Counted from the stretch's first letter, positions 11,301 through 24,139 are shown. The stretch: 64,000 nt of DNA from Aptenodytes patagonicus (GCF_965638725.1 NC_134952.1:19905028-19969027); one strand, 5' to 3'. Notes: a model not told the origin generated them from the sequence alone. Program-made: numbers and translations.

Positions 11301-12319
11301 TATAATTGCTTTATGTACACATAAAAGTTCCCTGCTAGCTGTGCCAGTGAAGCCTGTGTTTTATCTGCATCATCTGCTTCTTTTGAGATCAGAGGATTTC
11401 TGACTCAAACCACATACCCTCTTTCTCAGTATCTCTCTGTACGTATATTACTATTTCCTCTTTCATATAATCTAACAATCTTCTAAAGATGTTATAATTG
11501 TACATTAAGCATCTACATTATCTGAGTGGAAAAACCCTGTAAAAAGATGGGGGAGGGTGGAAATGTTTTATTTCAAAACCATGTTTCACAAAGCTCAGTT
11601 AATTTATATCTCTGAAGGTTTCTTCTCTCTCACCTTGATATATGGGCATCTCAGTCTATTCATCCCTTCTGAAATAACACAGTGGGCTTCCATTCTAGTA
11701 GCTTGTAAGCACTTAAGATTCCTTATTTATTCTTGAACACCATTAGGAGGAAAGAAAGCCTTATTATGTATAATGCATTATTATGATTAACATCTGGAGG
11801 GTGAATGCTGTATGTTCTGCCAGTCTCATTATGTATAATCCTAGTTGTAAACGTGCTAGATGTACACCTTTATATTTCCTTTCTTGGGAGTGCCAGCTTA
11901 TCCTTCTTACAGCTGAAGAACTAAGCATCATTTGACCCAAGCATCTGCGAAGAGCTGTTTGGATAAAAGATCCACAACTCACGTAGAGAAAACAAACATT
12001 CATTCAGTACAGTTGTCCTAGTAATCAATTACTTTCTAATTAGCCATTTTCTGTTTACCATAAGGAAAACAACAATTTGGCTCCACCTCCTGGTTTCTAG
12101 GCTACCATAAGAGGTAAATTTGGCATTCTGCAGAGGCTGGTCACAAGGTGGCAGTGATCAGAAGATGGCAGCAACTAAACTGACTTACAGGGTGACCAGA
12201 GATGACTGGAGTTGATCCTAGCCAATGGTGTTAGGAGGAAAAGGAGTTTTGCAGTGCACATCATTAAATTTTATTAGCTATACAAGTCCTAGGATCTATG
12301 TCACGTGGAAGCAGGAGTG
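5309..12319. other. Long stretch without a recognised gene
   Basis: About 7 kb of AT-rich sequence without a convincing exon. It contains a broken T-tract with interspersed C (6307-6345), flanked by a 7-bp inverted repeat (GGACTCC at 6301, GGAGTCC at 6348), and A-runs at 6386-6399 and 6773-6789. None of these is accompanied by a recognisable retrocopy. A slightly GC-richer patch lies at about 7700-7850, with a minus-strand open frame of 97 codons (7523-7816) and no recognisable domain. Confidence 0.5.
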
Positions 12320-13003
12320 AGCAAGCCAGGTGGAGTATCAAGGCGTTGCCTCAGCCTGCAGGGATGCAATTAGGAAGGCCAAAGCTCAGCTGAAGTTAAA
12401 ACTAGTAAGCGATCTGAAAGACAAGAAGAAAAGCTTCTAGAGCATATTATCAGAAAAAGTAAAGCAAAGGAAAACATAAGCACAGTGTGGGGCTGAGGTC
12501 CTAGTGACAGCAAAAAGGATGAAATACTCGATGCTTTCTCTGCCTCAGCTTTTACTGATAAAGTCTGCACATATGCCTCTTGGCTTTTTAAGCCTTGTGA
12601 GAGACGGCAGGAGTGAGGCATTACATGAAATAGAGAAAGATAGACTTAGTGACCACTTTAGCAAATCGGACATTTATGGGCTGGGATGCTGTGGGTGCCA
12701 GTGGTGCTGTGGGAGCTGGCCAATGTCATTGCAAGGTCACTCTCTACCATCTTCAAAAGGTTGTGGCACTCAGAGGAAGTTTCTGATGTCTGGAATAAGG
12801 CAAACACCACGTGTCTCTTTCACAAGGGCAAGAAGGAGGATCTGAGGAACAACGGAGTAGTCATCCTAACCTTGGTTTCCAGGAAAGCAGTGGGAGCAAA
12901 ATCTCCTGGAAGCTATGTCCAAACACACGGAGGACCAGAAGGTGAGTGGGAACAGCCAGCATGGATTTACCAAGGGCAGCTCATGTCTGACCAACCCCAA
13001 AAG
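12320..13003 (+). mobile_element. Old, frameshifted CR1 pol fragment
   Basis: From 12333 the plus strand reads EYQGVASACRDAIRKAKAQL and then LVSDLKDKKKSF before a TAG stop. In shifted frames it continues with DEILDAFSASAFTDK (about 12520) and ELANVIARSLSTIFKRLWHS (about 12713). HKGKKEDLRN follows, and in another frame KHTEDQKVSGNSQHGFTKGS and SCLTN (ending about 12995). These blocks follow the normal CR1 order from the pre-RT linker to the RT fingers, stopping just before motif A. Several stops and at least three frame changes show an old, inactive copy. Both ends are diffuse and no 3' tail is present. The 5' limit could be somewhat lower than given. Confidence 0.85.
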
Positions 13004-14846
13004 GTCTAAATGCCACGTATGCAGTATTGTGCAGATGTGGTTGTACTGCTTTGTACTGAGGGTTGGAGCAGTTGAAACCATTTCAGGTAAATGGACAGTG
13101 CTCCATGGTACAGTGTCTATAAAACAGCAAGTGCCTTAGACTTCCTTGCCTTGTAGTCAACTGGGACTATGAAGCACAGTGATTCTGATTGGTATCTATG
13201 GCTACGTGTCTGGCAAACCCCATAAAACATGGTTTAGAAAATGGTTTAAAATGGGGATGGTACTTGGTTGTGTTTAGTTTAGCTTCTTATGTTTTGTTTC
13301 AAAAGGAATTGTAAAGTGGTTCTGCATCTTTGGTAAATTTATTCCAGTTTTTGTGATGTGATGTGTCCAGGCACAGAAGCAACATCTAAGCACTTCACAT
13401 ATCCCTCTACACTCAATACGGTTTTCAGTTGTCATCCCCATACGTTTTCAAATGTGTGCAATAGGCTTCACATCCACACCTGGATTAGTTGTTCTGCAAT
13501 GAAGTTGAAGTGGTTAACCCCAGCCTTGCCATCTGGTGGTGGTCCCCAAACAAAAGGAGGAATTTTACACTTTTAAGCAAAATAAAAGGGAAAGGCTGAG
13601 CTGGTTGTTCCGTCCCCTGCAAAGACTTCCTTTGTAGGTCTTTTCACCCTGGGTGACTTCAGCTGATTCATACACCTTAGCAGGTACCTCTAGTTCCTCA
13701 TTCATACCCTATGGGTATACCGGTGCCCCTTCAGGCCTACTGTTGCGATTAAATGCTCTGTGCAGATGTACAGCTGTAGAGTTCCTGGAAAGCCTGGAAA
13801 CACATGGTGGTTTTCCACTAGTCTTTGGAAACTTTTTCTGTATTTAATGAAAGTTAAGTACTTGGCATTGTCAGATTTTCTTTCAAGTGGACGCTTTGTA
13901 ACTCTTCATTTCTTATCAACAGTCACTTTCCAAATCTGTTATTGCAAATTTGTAGACTTTGTTTAATCTAAAATGCGGTTAGAATAAAGTTCAGTTCAGA
14001 CAGTTCTTAAACAATTCCAAACTTACAAAAGGAATTAACTCTATTACACAGTATGCAATCTAACACTTTTCTGGCTCTCCAAATGATGGAACAAGGCTGT
14101 TATTTTTAGTATTTTCATGTGGCTGTGCCCAAAATATTCCTGTAGAAATTAGGGAATGATTTGCAATAATATCAATACTGTAAATGCAATAAGACATTAT
14201 AATCTTCCATTTCTAGATCTTCCTCCCTGCCCAGCATCCCACAGCAAATTACAATCGATACAAAGCTAAACTTAGCACTGTTACATCTGCCAAGTGATGG
14301 CCAGACACAGGGGCAGACCTATCCAATTTAGGGACTCTCCAATCTAGCGGTACAGCTCTGTGTGTATTCATCCTTCGCATTCCTGCAGGAGCAGCTCAAA
14401 ACAGAGCCGTCAGCTGACTCAGCCCTGCTCTTGCTTGATGCCAAGGAGAGGTTTGACACTGATTTCAGAGGGGACATGCTTGAAGTTTAGTATATGAGGA
14501 AAATAAAATTCAAGGTTGGATTTTCTGAGAAACAACAAAGAATATTCTATTCTCAACCTAGATCCATGATCTTGTTATACATTAGAAGTCCCAAGCCACA
14601 AAACTACACACAAAGCACTTGGAGTCATTAGGTATGTAACCTCAAATTCCTAAGGAGGTGAAAAATAGGTGGGATTGGCCACTCTCTGAAGGAATTCCTG
14701 TACCGGGATCCAATATGACTAATTTTGCTAGTGCCTAGATCTCAGAGAGGTATTTTTCAGGTGACTTACAAAAAACGCTGCAGGCTCATGACCCAAATGA
14801 ATAAAACCCATGGAAATTTGCTCTTTCCTAATGGTTATGCCCTACA
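13004..14846. other. No recognisable feature
   Basis: AT-rich, stop-dense sequence between the old CR1 fragment and a palindromic repeat. No family or exon was recognised. Confidence 0.5.
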
Positions 14847-14950
14847 GGCCCTGTCTGTACACTTAACTAGTGTAAATCAGTATCACCTTTGAAGCCGGTA
14901 AGGTCTATAATGATTTATACTAGCTAAGGATTTGCATTATGATCAGTAGT
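14847..14950. repeat. Palindromic amniote-type interspersed repeat
   Basis: A left arm around 14869-14885 (TGTAAATCAGTAT) is matched by an inverted arm around 14910-14925 (ATAATGATTTATA), on either side of a centre resembling TTGAAGTCAATGGAGT. The same TGTAAATCA and TGAAGTCAATG vocabulary recurs in several other fold-back repeats of this window. It is widespread, from general knowledge, as an ancient short palindromic family in bird, crocodilian and turtle genomes. The exact family name was not determined. Confidence 0.55.
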
Positions 14951-16884
14951 ACCTAAAAGGCATTCATTTTAAAAATGCCAAACAAGGATTTAATATTTTG
15001 AGTGACTGAAGTGGCTTTTCCATTCTTGCGCAAGGAACTTTAGAATAGGGAGAGAGTAACTGAAATCTCCATTACAATATCCCTTACATGAGATTACAGT
15101 GTCATTGTCTATCAGAGGTGTCACTGCTACTCCACTGAAGAAATTCAGGATCCATTAACCTTCAAAAACAGCCCTTACCCAGCAGGATGCTTACACTAAA
15201 CAAAATGAAAGTGTGTTTAACTAATTGATTCGCTATACACAAGAAACCAATACAATGATTATAAAAAAGGGTCTTTTGTATACTGAGCAGAGCTAGAGAA
15301 GGTAAGAAACATGACAGCAGCATTCATAAATGTCTAAAGGCACTGAAGAGCTTTATCAGTGAATTCAGTTAACAAACGACATAGTAAACAATTCCTGAAG
15401 ATGTAAAGCATGCAGCTCTCTTTCCAAGTCAGGCTCATAAAACATGGAACTGCTGAGTGATATTTCTCCACTGGTTAAAGGACAACAGCATGGGGCCCTC
15501 CGGTCCTTAGAAGCAAAACAAGAATAGATGTGAGTGTGGAAAAGGAGCAAAGCAGCTCTCCTGTGTGGTGAACCATGCCCCAAGCCTACCGAAACTACCA
15601 GAGGACTACCAAGCACCTGAGCTTCTGCAGGAAGGGCAGAGAGAAAGGCTCTATTGTCACTGTTTTCAGAATTAAGATTTTAAATTCTGTGGAAGGAAAA
15701 GGAGTTGGGACTTATTTTTCTCTATCCTGACCTCACAGGTACATTTATATGCAATGGGAGGCAAGAATGAAGATAAAATGCCTATATTCAGTTAGTAGTA
15801 TTTCAAACCAATTTTTTACAACTAGAAGTAGTTTTACGAAGTCCAATGCAAAGGCAGCAAACCACCAGAGTAGGACCGTGATTTCTTTGTTGGAAAGTGC
15901 TGGTTGCCTCCCCGTCAACAGATTCAGCACCTTGCAATGTTCGAGTCCAGTGTTAACATGAATTGTGAATGAAAATATTGACTTAGCTCCAAAAAGTTTC
16001 CAGCTGCATTGGAGAAGGATGTCTTATAGCCGCCAGAAGAAATCCCGGGAGAGCCAGGAAGCAGTTTTGATAAATTAGAGAAGTCAGTTTTCAGCATTTC
16101 TGTTTTAACTTGAAAAAGGTTTGCTGCCATATGCATTTGTACTTTGGCAATGCTTGCTGACAGAACAGAGGCTGTCTTGGCACATCACTTGTAGGAGCAA
16201 AATAGATTTGGCTGTCATTTCCGTAACAAATATAATTCATATTGCAGTGTCCAAAAACATAAGGAAAGGATGTCAATATGAGGCGAATATGCCTTAAAAG
16301 AGCTTGTAGGAGCCTCCCAATTAAACACGTACAGGGGTAGATGAAGTTATAATATAAACAACTCCTCCTTCTCCTATGGTAATTGCATTTGTTTTGTGTT
16401 CAATTAATGAATGGGTTAACTAAGTATGCGACGTCGAACATGTAGGGCCCAGTTTTATCCATCCACACAAACCTCGTACCTGTGTAATGCAATTAACCTC
16501 AGCAATTCATATCAAAGACAGATCTATAAAAAATGAATAGAGGAGGCTTCTGTGCAGATAAGGCATGACTTTTATTTACTCCTAGCATGTGCATGTGGTA
16601 TTTTCACCTGGTCTGTCCGGTAGCTATCGTTAGGAAATCACCATGCCCAAGTTTATACAACCTGCTTCTGACTACAGGTAGGTAGCTGATTCTTCATATT
16701 GCACAAATCAAGTTTGCGCTGCTCGCAGATAATTTGGAGGAAGAACGAAGTGAACAAAGTATGAAAGAGTTCTTACCTGCTTACAAAGTACCATGTAGAC
16801 AAATTTTTGATATAAGTAAGTATATGGTCCCTTTATATATTTTATGGGGGCTTTACAGATCTAAATCTCCTTTATATTTGTGTA
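14951..16884. other. No recognisable feature
   Basis: Only short chance open frames are present, with no repeat family that I can name. Confidence 0.45.
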
Positions 16885-17100
16885 AAAAACTGATGTTAAT
16901 TTTTACACTGATATAAATAATTGCACTGATATAAAGAGCGTAAGACCGTGATCTCATGGCTGGTAGCAGCATGGAGCCAGGCTCGTACAATTTTAGAGTG
17001 AAGCAGAACTTCTTGCAAAACGCACTTGCACCTAGTTGAGAGCCATGTTTTTCTGCCAGTATAAACAGATCAGGGTACAAATGAGAATTGGGCCCACACA
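16885..17100. repeat. Possible degraded palindromic repeat
   Basis: Contains TTTTTACACTGATATAAATA near 16899 and, 160 bp later, CAGTATAAACAGATCAGGGT with GAGAATTGGGCCCAC (about 17060-17097). These resemble the two ends of the TTACACTGGTGTAAATC...GGGCC fold-back family seen elsewhere in the window, with an unrelated centre. The arms are poorly matched, so this is tentative. Confidence 0.3.
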
Positions 17101-19750
17101 TATAGATATATAATTTACAATTTCTTCATTGTCTTTTAACTGCTTGTACTCTTTAATCTAACTGGTTTTGCAATATGCAAGGATTTATAATACAAAGAAA
17201 TGGGCACAGCTGACATTTCATAGCACTGATGTCTGGCATACTAAGATTATGTATTTCAATAAGATGGAATAGCTGGTCTTCAAAAAGCACAGGTAGATAA
17301 ATAAAATGTGGTCCCCGTATCCCAACCTCAGAATGTTAGAAATGTTACTCAGCTTTTACATGCAGGCTAGAAATCAAACAAGTTGGACTTTTGCTATAAC
17401 TGTGCAATAAATTCTTTCATTTTTAACTTTATACATAGAGCATGATAAGTACAAGGAACAGTTGGAAGGAAACAAGAAATATCACATTTCAAAAGTGAGT
17501 GAATTAGGAAACTTGGGCCCACTTTCAGAAGTGAATTAAGCTCTTGGACACAGACCACCTACCTGCTGTGCGAGCTAATTATATCTTTAAGGGTCTTCAT
17601 GCTAGATTTAAAGGTGTTTCCAGTGCTAAAGATACAGAGGGGTACTTAGAAGAATTTTTAAAATGTCTTGGTATCAAAAGCCCTTGACATTTTCAACAGT
17701 TAAATCCCTTTAAAGATCTGACTCATGTTGCCCAAGTCACTTCAGAAGTTGTAACAAGCTCCCAAATTATGGCTTTTTCTGTAACAGGTGTTGTAAACTT
17801 TAGTTCTCAGCTGTAACCTCTAGGCTCCCTGTAAAATGTAAAGGAATAAATGTTACACTGGGCTTCTCAGTGCCAACAAGTTGTCCAAGCCATAGTTTAT
17901 GTTAAGGAGAAAGTAAAAGTTAAGGTCCAGCTGCAAGAGTACTTTGGTGTCTAAATCTGGGATGATGGGAGGTGATGATCTCTGCTTCCAACCCTCAGAT
18001 CCAGGCCCTTTCTTTGAATTAAGTATCTAATGCCTCTCTGCAAATCTAAAGCAACCATTTCACAACTCCACCACTCATGCAAAGAGGCAACTCATGGTTT
18101 CCTCACTTTCTTTCTCTCACTCAATTAGCACGTTGCAGGTGAATGAAAGTGTAATTACAGTTACAAAGAGAAATTAAGCATGTCAGGATAGTCTAGCCAG
18201 GCAGAGATGAATAACATGAAAAGATTTTTCAAGAGAGCCTCACATCAGAAAAAGCAATTTTATCAAACTCAAATTTTCAGTCTAAACTGGAACTAAAATA
18301 CTGTTCAAATTGTTGATGTTTCTATGCAGTGGAAACTGTGAGTTTTGACCAAGTCTATTAAGACCTTATTTTTAAGGTCTGTCCTCTAGAAGAACCACTA
18401 TTATCTTGCAAAATCCTTGTGTAGAAGTTGAATAAGAACCACTCATTGATTAAAAAAAGCCACATTCTTCCTGCAACACCTTAATGGTATTTGAAGGTTT
18501 CCATGCAAGCTCTGAAACAGCCTAATCCTCATTAATGTGTAAGAACTTTTGATCTCAGAGATATGTTATTTTAGTTCAGAAAAAAAAGAATAAAGAATTT
18601 TATCAAATAAGAAAAATAGGTAAATTATTACTGTAATAAAGACATACAGAACTTTTCTAAAAAAAATGGGTTGTGTAAATCTTTCTTCAAAACAGAAGAA
18701 ATTAACTAGAGAAATAAAAGTAAAGTTTTGAGGATACTACTTTGCAGTGTTGTAGACCAAATTAGCTTTCACTTTGCATAAATATATAATGCATAGGTTT
18801 TATACTTGATTTTACAACATTCAGCAAAGGGACTACTTATCATAATCTTGACATAGAATAACAGTGGCAAGAAGAAATAATAAAAACTATCTAAAAACTG
18901 CTGCAAGTGGATATTCGCTTCATAAATGCCACAGATATGAAAAACAGAAGTGCTTGGAGAACTGTCACACAGCCCTGAATCAAAAGCCACTGCAATGAGA
19001 ATTGATGCTCTGTTGACAGTTCTGCTTTTGTTTATCTACATTGTAAAGCAATGTGAACCACAGTCCTTGGTGTACATACTCCTCACTGAGTAGAGAAAGA
19101 GTATTAATATGAGCTAATGATACTATCAGTAGGAAGCTGGAAATTCACTGCTATCAAAATTTCAGCTTCACAAAAGATGTAACTCTCGTGCCTGAGTGTT
19201 AATTTAAAATATATTTCCAATTTTAGTCATTTAAAAATCTTAGTCTCCTTTGATGAATGCAAAATAAATAATATGACAGGAAATGTAATTCCAACAGACC
19301 TGACTGAATACCACAATGATGGGTGTGAGAAAAAGCAGTCTTCACAGTCAATATATCTGATGGATCATGATTTCAGCAACAAGATATCGTTAGGCTATGT
19401 CTAATAACTCTCGGTCTTAGAACTTCTTTAAAGTCTACAAAAGCCAGTTAACCACAGTTCCCGGTGACCAGCAAGGGACTAACCCCCAGGTGCAAGGTCA
19501 GCTCTGCTTCAACTTGCTGTACCTCAAATCCATACAAGTTTGCAGCCAGATATCCTATGATATCTGCCAGCACCTGTGCCAAACTTCCCTGCTCCCAACA
19601 CCAGGCCATTCTGCTCTTTTCCTCCTCTCTTTTTTAGTGCAAGAAGGAGGGACAAGCCCAGAAGGAGAGATGAGTTATCTGCAGACCAGTTCTTGTTAGA
19701 CCTCCGCATTGCAAATTAATTGTTTTGGTGCAGCCATACCCTCTTACATA
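17101..19750. other. No recognisable feature
   Basis: AT-rich sequence without recognised exons, RNA genes or repeats. Confidence 0.45.
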
Positions 19751-19755
19751 GAACA

Positions 19756-19830
19756 GGAGGGCAGCCTGAGGTCAACTTTCAAATTGAGGTCAATTGCCCT
19801 CCTGTGGGGCAACCTGAGGTCAGTCTCAAA
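19756..19830. repeat. Compound direct and inverted repeat
   Basis: GGAGGGCA (19756-19763) and TGCCCTCC (19795-19802) form a perfect 8-bp inverted repeat with a 31-base loop. The motif GGGCAGCCTGAGGTCA (19759) recurs almost exactly as GGGCAACCTGAGGTCA (about 19807), with further similarity downstream (TTTCAAA and TCTCAAAA). The structure suggests a local partial duplication of about 48 bp. Confidence 0.6.
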
Positions 19831-21279
19831 AGTGACTTTAAAATATCCATACTGGCTTACTCTTTGTACAAGCAAAATTATTCTTTGTTGCCAGTGGTGG
19901 GATCTCTACCTCCCAGCCATCCAGTTTATTTTCTGAAAAAAACAGATCTTTGATATTTCTTGAAGTGAGTAATATTGTTTCACTGTCATGACCAGCACTA
20001 ATGCTGAGAAAATAAGTTAGATTAGACACAAGTCAATTACAGAAGAGTGAGTTTTAATATTGCCAGTCACAGCAGCCTTCTGGGGTTTTTCCTTAGTAAA
20101 TTAAAAGGCTTTTCTTTTCATCTAGAATCATCTTATCACTCATTTCACTATCAGAAAAACACTCTGAAGATAATAATGAGAGATTCTTTTAAAGGAAAAT
20201 ATATCTAGTTTAATTTCATCTCAATTTTAGGAGGGAGGATTGTTCTATTTTATTAGTTATTTGCGTTCATGGTTTTTGTTGCACACTGGTGATAACAGCA
20301 AAATTTATATAAGGTGAGTTGCCTGAGAATTGTGATTTCACTTACTACACTCAACTAAGACTGTCCCAAAATAAAGACTGTCTTCTTTACAACTGTGCCT
20401 CTTACACAGGTTGTGTTTTGTATGATGTTTACTTGGAAACTGGCAATCTACTCCTGCCCTGTCTCCTAACTCCTTACTCCCAGACTCCGCACTTTCTTCA
20501 GGATTCAGTAACGTTACTCATTTTGATTATGATGTCACCCATTTGTTCGGCAAATAATTTACTACCTTCCTTTAAGAATCAGGATACCATATCACGTTTA
20601 ACTTCTAACGGTTAAGGCACTTAAGGTGCCAGGTCCAATTTACTTACAGCTACTGATTGATGTCTCTCTTGACTTGAAACTCAGCTCTGGATTACTCCTT
20701 GTCTGTTCCCACAATGCCCTGTGTGCAGTGTGGATGTGAGCATTTCTCAAATGCCATAGTATCCCTAAACAGATCCCCAGCTTTCAGTGTATTTGTTTCA
20801 AACGGAGAAATTGAAAATGTTCTCATCAGCCTCACCATCTCTAAATGTGTGGGTTTCATTTCTCAGTTTCAGTTCATTTTCAAAATATAACAAGGCATTG
20901 ATTTTGCAAACCTGTTTTGTAGCGGTCCCAAGACACTGTAATCAGACATTCTTCTATCCTATAATCAGCAGAGAGGATATGACCTAATTCAGCTTCTTTG
21001 CATTATGCATTATGATACCTGGCCACATACCTGAGACTGTTGCCTTCTTCACAGCAAGATAAGGCATCAGAGCAATCATGCAGCTCCAGAGCAGGGTCCT
21101 GTCAGCCTGGTACTCTGCCTCCAGCGGTGCTGTAGATGGAGACACCCCGGGCAGGGTGTCACGCAGGGCGAGCACAGCCAGCCTCTCCCCCAGCAGTCTC
21201 TCAGTTCTGACACTTTTCAGCCGGGGGGAATCCTGCACCTGCTGTAGTTTCTCTGGTTTGTCACCCACAACACGTCCCT
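19831..21279. other. No recognisable feature
   Basis: No gene or named repeat was recognised. A short GC-richer patch at about 21080-21240 includes a 7-bp hairpin (GACACCC / GGGTGTC near 21140), which by itself is not significant. Confidence 0.45.
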
Positions 21280-22740
21280 CTTCCAAGTGCTTCCCCAATC
21301 TCCTCTTGAAGCTTCTTAGGCATACAACATCCTTCAGTGAGGAGCTTTACAGGTCTATTACCTATGAGTGAAAACATGTCATGGCCCTTGATTCCTGTAC
21401 TGGAAGAGGCAGTGAGCAGTCAATTCTCAGTTGCACCTTTCCTACAGCATTCATGACTTCAGAGACGTCTCTTCCCCCACACTCAGGTCCTCTCTTTTCC
21501 AGCCAGAAGAAACCCACTCCGTTTCACCTTTCCTGGCACAGACAATGCCACGTGACTCTGATTGCTCCTGCTTCCCTTCTTCAGATCTTTCTCTGTCCTA
21601 CCATACACTTCTGGAACAAGGGGACAAGAACGATACACAGTATTCAGGGTGCAGTTGGACCATAGCTACAGAGCTGTAATGCTGTTTTCCTATTTTGCTT
21701 TCCATTCCTTTCCTAATTTCCCCCTAAAATCCAATTTGTTTTTCTGATAGTTGCTGAGCACTGAGCTGATGTTTTTCTGGAGCTCTCTGTGATAAGACCC
21801 AAGGTCTCACTCTTGAGTTGTAATAAGCAGGTCAGACAAAATTATTTAGTACGTAAATTTAGGATTATTATTTCCCCTCTGTACCACTTTATCTATATTG
21901 AATTTTACCTGTCGTTTTACTTCCTAGTCTCATAATCCCATTCTGCAATTTTTTATAGCCAGCCTAGGGCCTGACTCCTTCAGCTCAACCAGTTTTGTCA
22001 CCTTGCTGCTTGCTGTGCTTTCCAGGCCACTTATAGACACGTTGTATAGCACAGTTCCTAGAAGAGCCCTGGAGCCCTCCTTTCATTTTGAAAACCAAAC
22101 ATTTAGTCCTACCTTCTGCTTATATTTCTGAGCCTATTATTTATCCAAGCTAGGACCTTCTCTCTTACTCCATGGCAGCTTCATTTCCTTAAAATCTTAT
22201 GGTGATGGACTTTGTCAAAATTCTTCTGGAAATCTAGGCAGATTATAGCAACAGGGTCATCCTTAATGACATGCTCATTGTCCCCTCAAGAGACTTCCAT
22301 TTTGTTTGAAGGCCAAGACTAGCCTTTATAGAAACTATGTTTTATCTTTCCAGTAATCAGATTTATCCAGATTTCCACTACTTCTATCTTTTATCATGGC
22401 TTCTGTTAATTAACCAAGTGTAGACATCAGGCTCACAGGCTTGGAGATCTTCCCTAGAAACCCCTTTAAAAATCTGTGCAGCATTTACCACTCTCCCCTT
22501 CTCAGGAATGAATGAAACCTTAAGAGACAAGTTACACACTGCCATCAATAATTCAACTATTTCATCCTTTAACTCTCTGAAGACTCTTGGGTGAATATCA
22601 TACAGTCTTAGTGATTTCTTAGTGTTTATTCTATATCTCTTTTTTCAATTACTTCTTCCACAGTTTCTTCTGTTTCAGACAATCTCTTGCTGAGTCCTCT
22701 CAAAGGGTTTGGGGCTCCCCCCAGTCTTCCTACAGTGAGC
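21280..22740 (-). mobile_element. Ancient CR1/L3-type LINE copy, minus strand
   Basis: Read on the plus strand this is the antisense of the old amniote CR1/L3-type consensus, in the right order over about 1.4 kb. It shows GGACAAGAACGATACACAGT followed by ATTCAGGGTGCA (about 21620-21655), then CTTTCCATTCCTTTCCTAAT (about 21700). Next come ACCCAAGGTCTCACTCTTGA (about 21798), ATTGAATTTTACCTGTCGTT (about 21897) and GGTGATGGACTTTGTCAAAA (about 22200). The last anchor is AAGACTCTTGGGTGAATATC (about 22580). The 3' end is therefore near 21280 and the 5' side near 22740, covering RT from just upstream of motif A through the 3' end. It is heavily mutated, with no open frame of note, consistent with an insertion predating the radiation of modern birds. 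Subfamily not determined. Confidence 0.75.
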
Positions 22741-23224
22741 ACCAGAGCAAAACACTTATTTGCCATCTCCGCCACAGCCTTGCCCTCACTGAGCTCTCCT
22801 TAAATAACCCCGTCACCAGCTGACCTGCAGAGCTGGCAGTGTTTCCTCCTGCTCTGCCGGGAGAAGGATTTAGACCTGCCTTGCTGTGTAGTGAAGCATG
22901 TTGCCTCGGACCTATGCCTCTTTGCTATAAAAAGTGGTTGCTTGGGCAAGGACTTCAGGAAGAGAAAGATGGTCTCAAGTTAAGACAATGGAACAATGGT
23001 CTGGAAAGCTGGATTTATGTCACTGCTATAGTACTAGGCAAGTGATTTATTTACGTCTTCTGTTTGCACTATTTGTTCACTCCTGATTTTCTAAGTGACT
23101 GATTTGATACCTCTGGTATACAAGTAGTGCAGTGCAATTCTGAATATATAAAGTAGCACACCAAAAATTCAGACTTCGTCACCTCAAATCTGACATATTA
23201 GAGGGCTGTAGGTTTTTATTTTCA
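22741..23224. other. Mostly unrecognised; possible MIR core
   Basis: Around 23005-23065 the plus strand reads like a degraded MIR core ending in ACTAGGCAAGTGATTTA, similar to the GGGCAAGTCACTTAA of MIR. If real, it and the clearer MIR-like 3' part at 23225 would be one element split by about 150 bp. The rest is unrecognised. Confidence 0.3.
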
Positions 23225-23347
23225 ACTCTTTGTGTCTCAGTTCAGCATCTACAAAATGGAATAATACTACCCCTTATCTCAGAGGGGTTTTGTGCATATA
23301 AATTCATTAAAGTTTGTAAAATGTTCAGGTACTATAGCAACAGGCAC
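23225..23347 (+). mobile_element. MIR-like SINE, 3' part
   Basis: Starts near TTTGTGTCTCAGTTCAGCAT and continues with CTACAAAATGGAATAATACT, a TTATCTCAGAGGGGTTTTGT block, TTCATTAAAGTTTGTAAAAT and GCAACAGGCACC. This matches the order of the 3' half of MIR: CCTCAGTTTCC, CATCTGTAAAATGG, CTCATAGGGTTGT, TTAAATGAG, and the terminal AGTGCCTGGCAC. It is old and diverged, without visible target duplications. Confidence 0.65.
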
Positions 23348-24089
23348 CGTAGAAAAACCTGGAAGGGACATAGTAATTATCTTCATAGCAGGGTTTGGAT
23401 ACTGTACAGTAAATAAGGCATGGGGGACATATTGAGCAATGGGAAGAGAACTAAAATTGAATATTTGCTTTTGAGCTAAGCTCCTTCTGTCCTGTGCACA
23501 GACTGAAGCACAAATAGTTTAGAACAAAATTCAAATGTGACCATGTAATTAGACAACGTCATAATGCTCACACCCATTGGGGCTCATTTAAGGCCATACA
23601 AGGCAATTCTTAAGGTTTGGCAAAGATACCAGCAATTAAAAATAGGTTTTTACATTAGATAAAAGGTCAGGAAACTGTAATGAAAGGCAGTCCAATTCTC
23701 TTCTGCTACTCCACTGAATTGCAATTTGAAGGGGTAATAAATATTGCATACAATTTTCAAAAGTACTTTAGAGATTTGAGGGCCTAAACTCTATGAGTGT
23801 CATCGCAACATAAGCTGCTGTTACTCCAGCTAGAGGAAACTCTGCTAGTTGCAGAAGTGGAAGCATTAGGACGATATGTCTGCATGGCACTCCATGCAGA
23901 GAGAAAACACTGTAAGAGTAAAGGCTTACTAAATGGGCCTTAGCCGATGTATCTGAGCTGGTATTGTTGCATACCGTGCCATCTGAACATATACAGGTAA
24001 GATATTGAGACAAATCTGATTTAATATGACTGTTTGACAGAATTTGGTGCTTATATACGGACAGCTTTTGCTAACTTTACTCAAACAGA
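23348..24089. other. No recognisable feature
   Basis: Unique-looking AT-rich sequence. No gene or repeat family was recognised. Confidence 0.45.
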
Positions 24090-24139
24090 TTAGCATCCCA
24101 CTCCAAGAGCTTTCCTGCTGAAATCAGTGGGGCTGCTAA
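24090..24139. repeat. Short fold-back repeat
   Basis: TTAGCATCCCA at the left end pairs with TGGGGCTGCTAA at the right end, with CTGAAATCAGTGGGG in the right half. This is the TGAAGTCAATGGGGCT vocabulary of the palindromic repeats in the rest of the window. Confidence 0.45.

Noticed and set aside
12504-13139. Three overlapping plus-strand open frames as separate genes
   Set aside because: Together they are one frameshifted CR1 pol fragment.
16091-16136. Overlapping short minus-strand ATG frames as exons
   Set aside because: Short, unrelated in frame and without usable splice signals.
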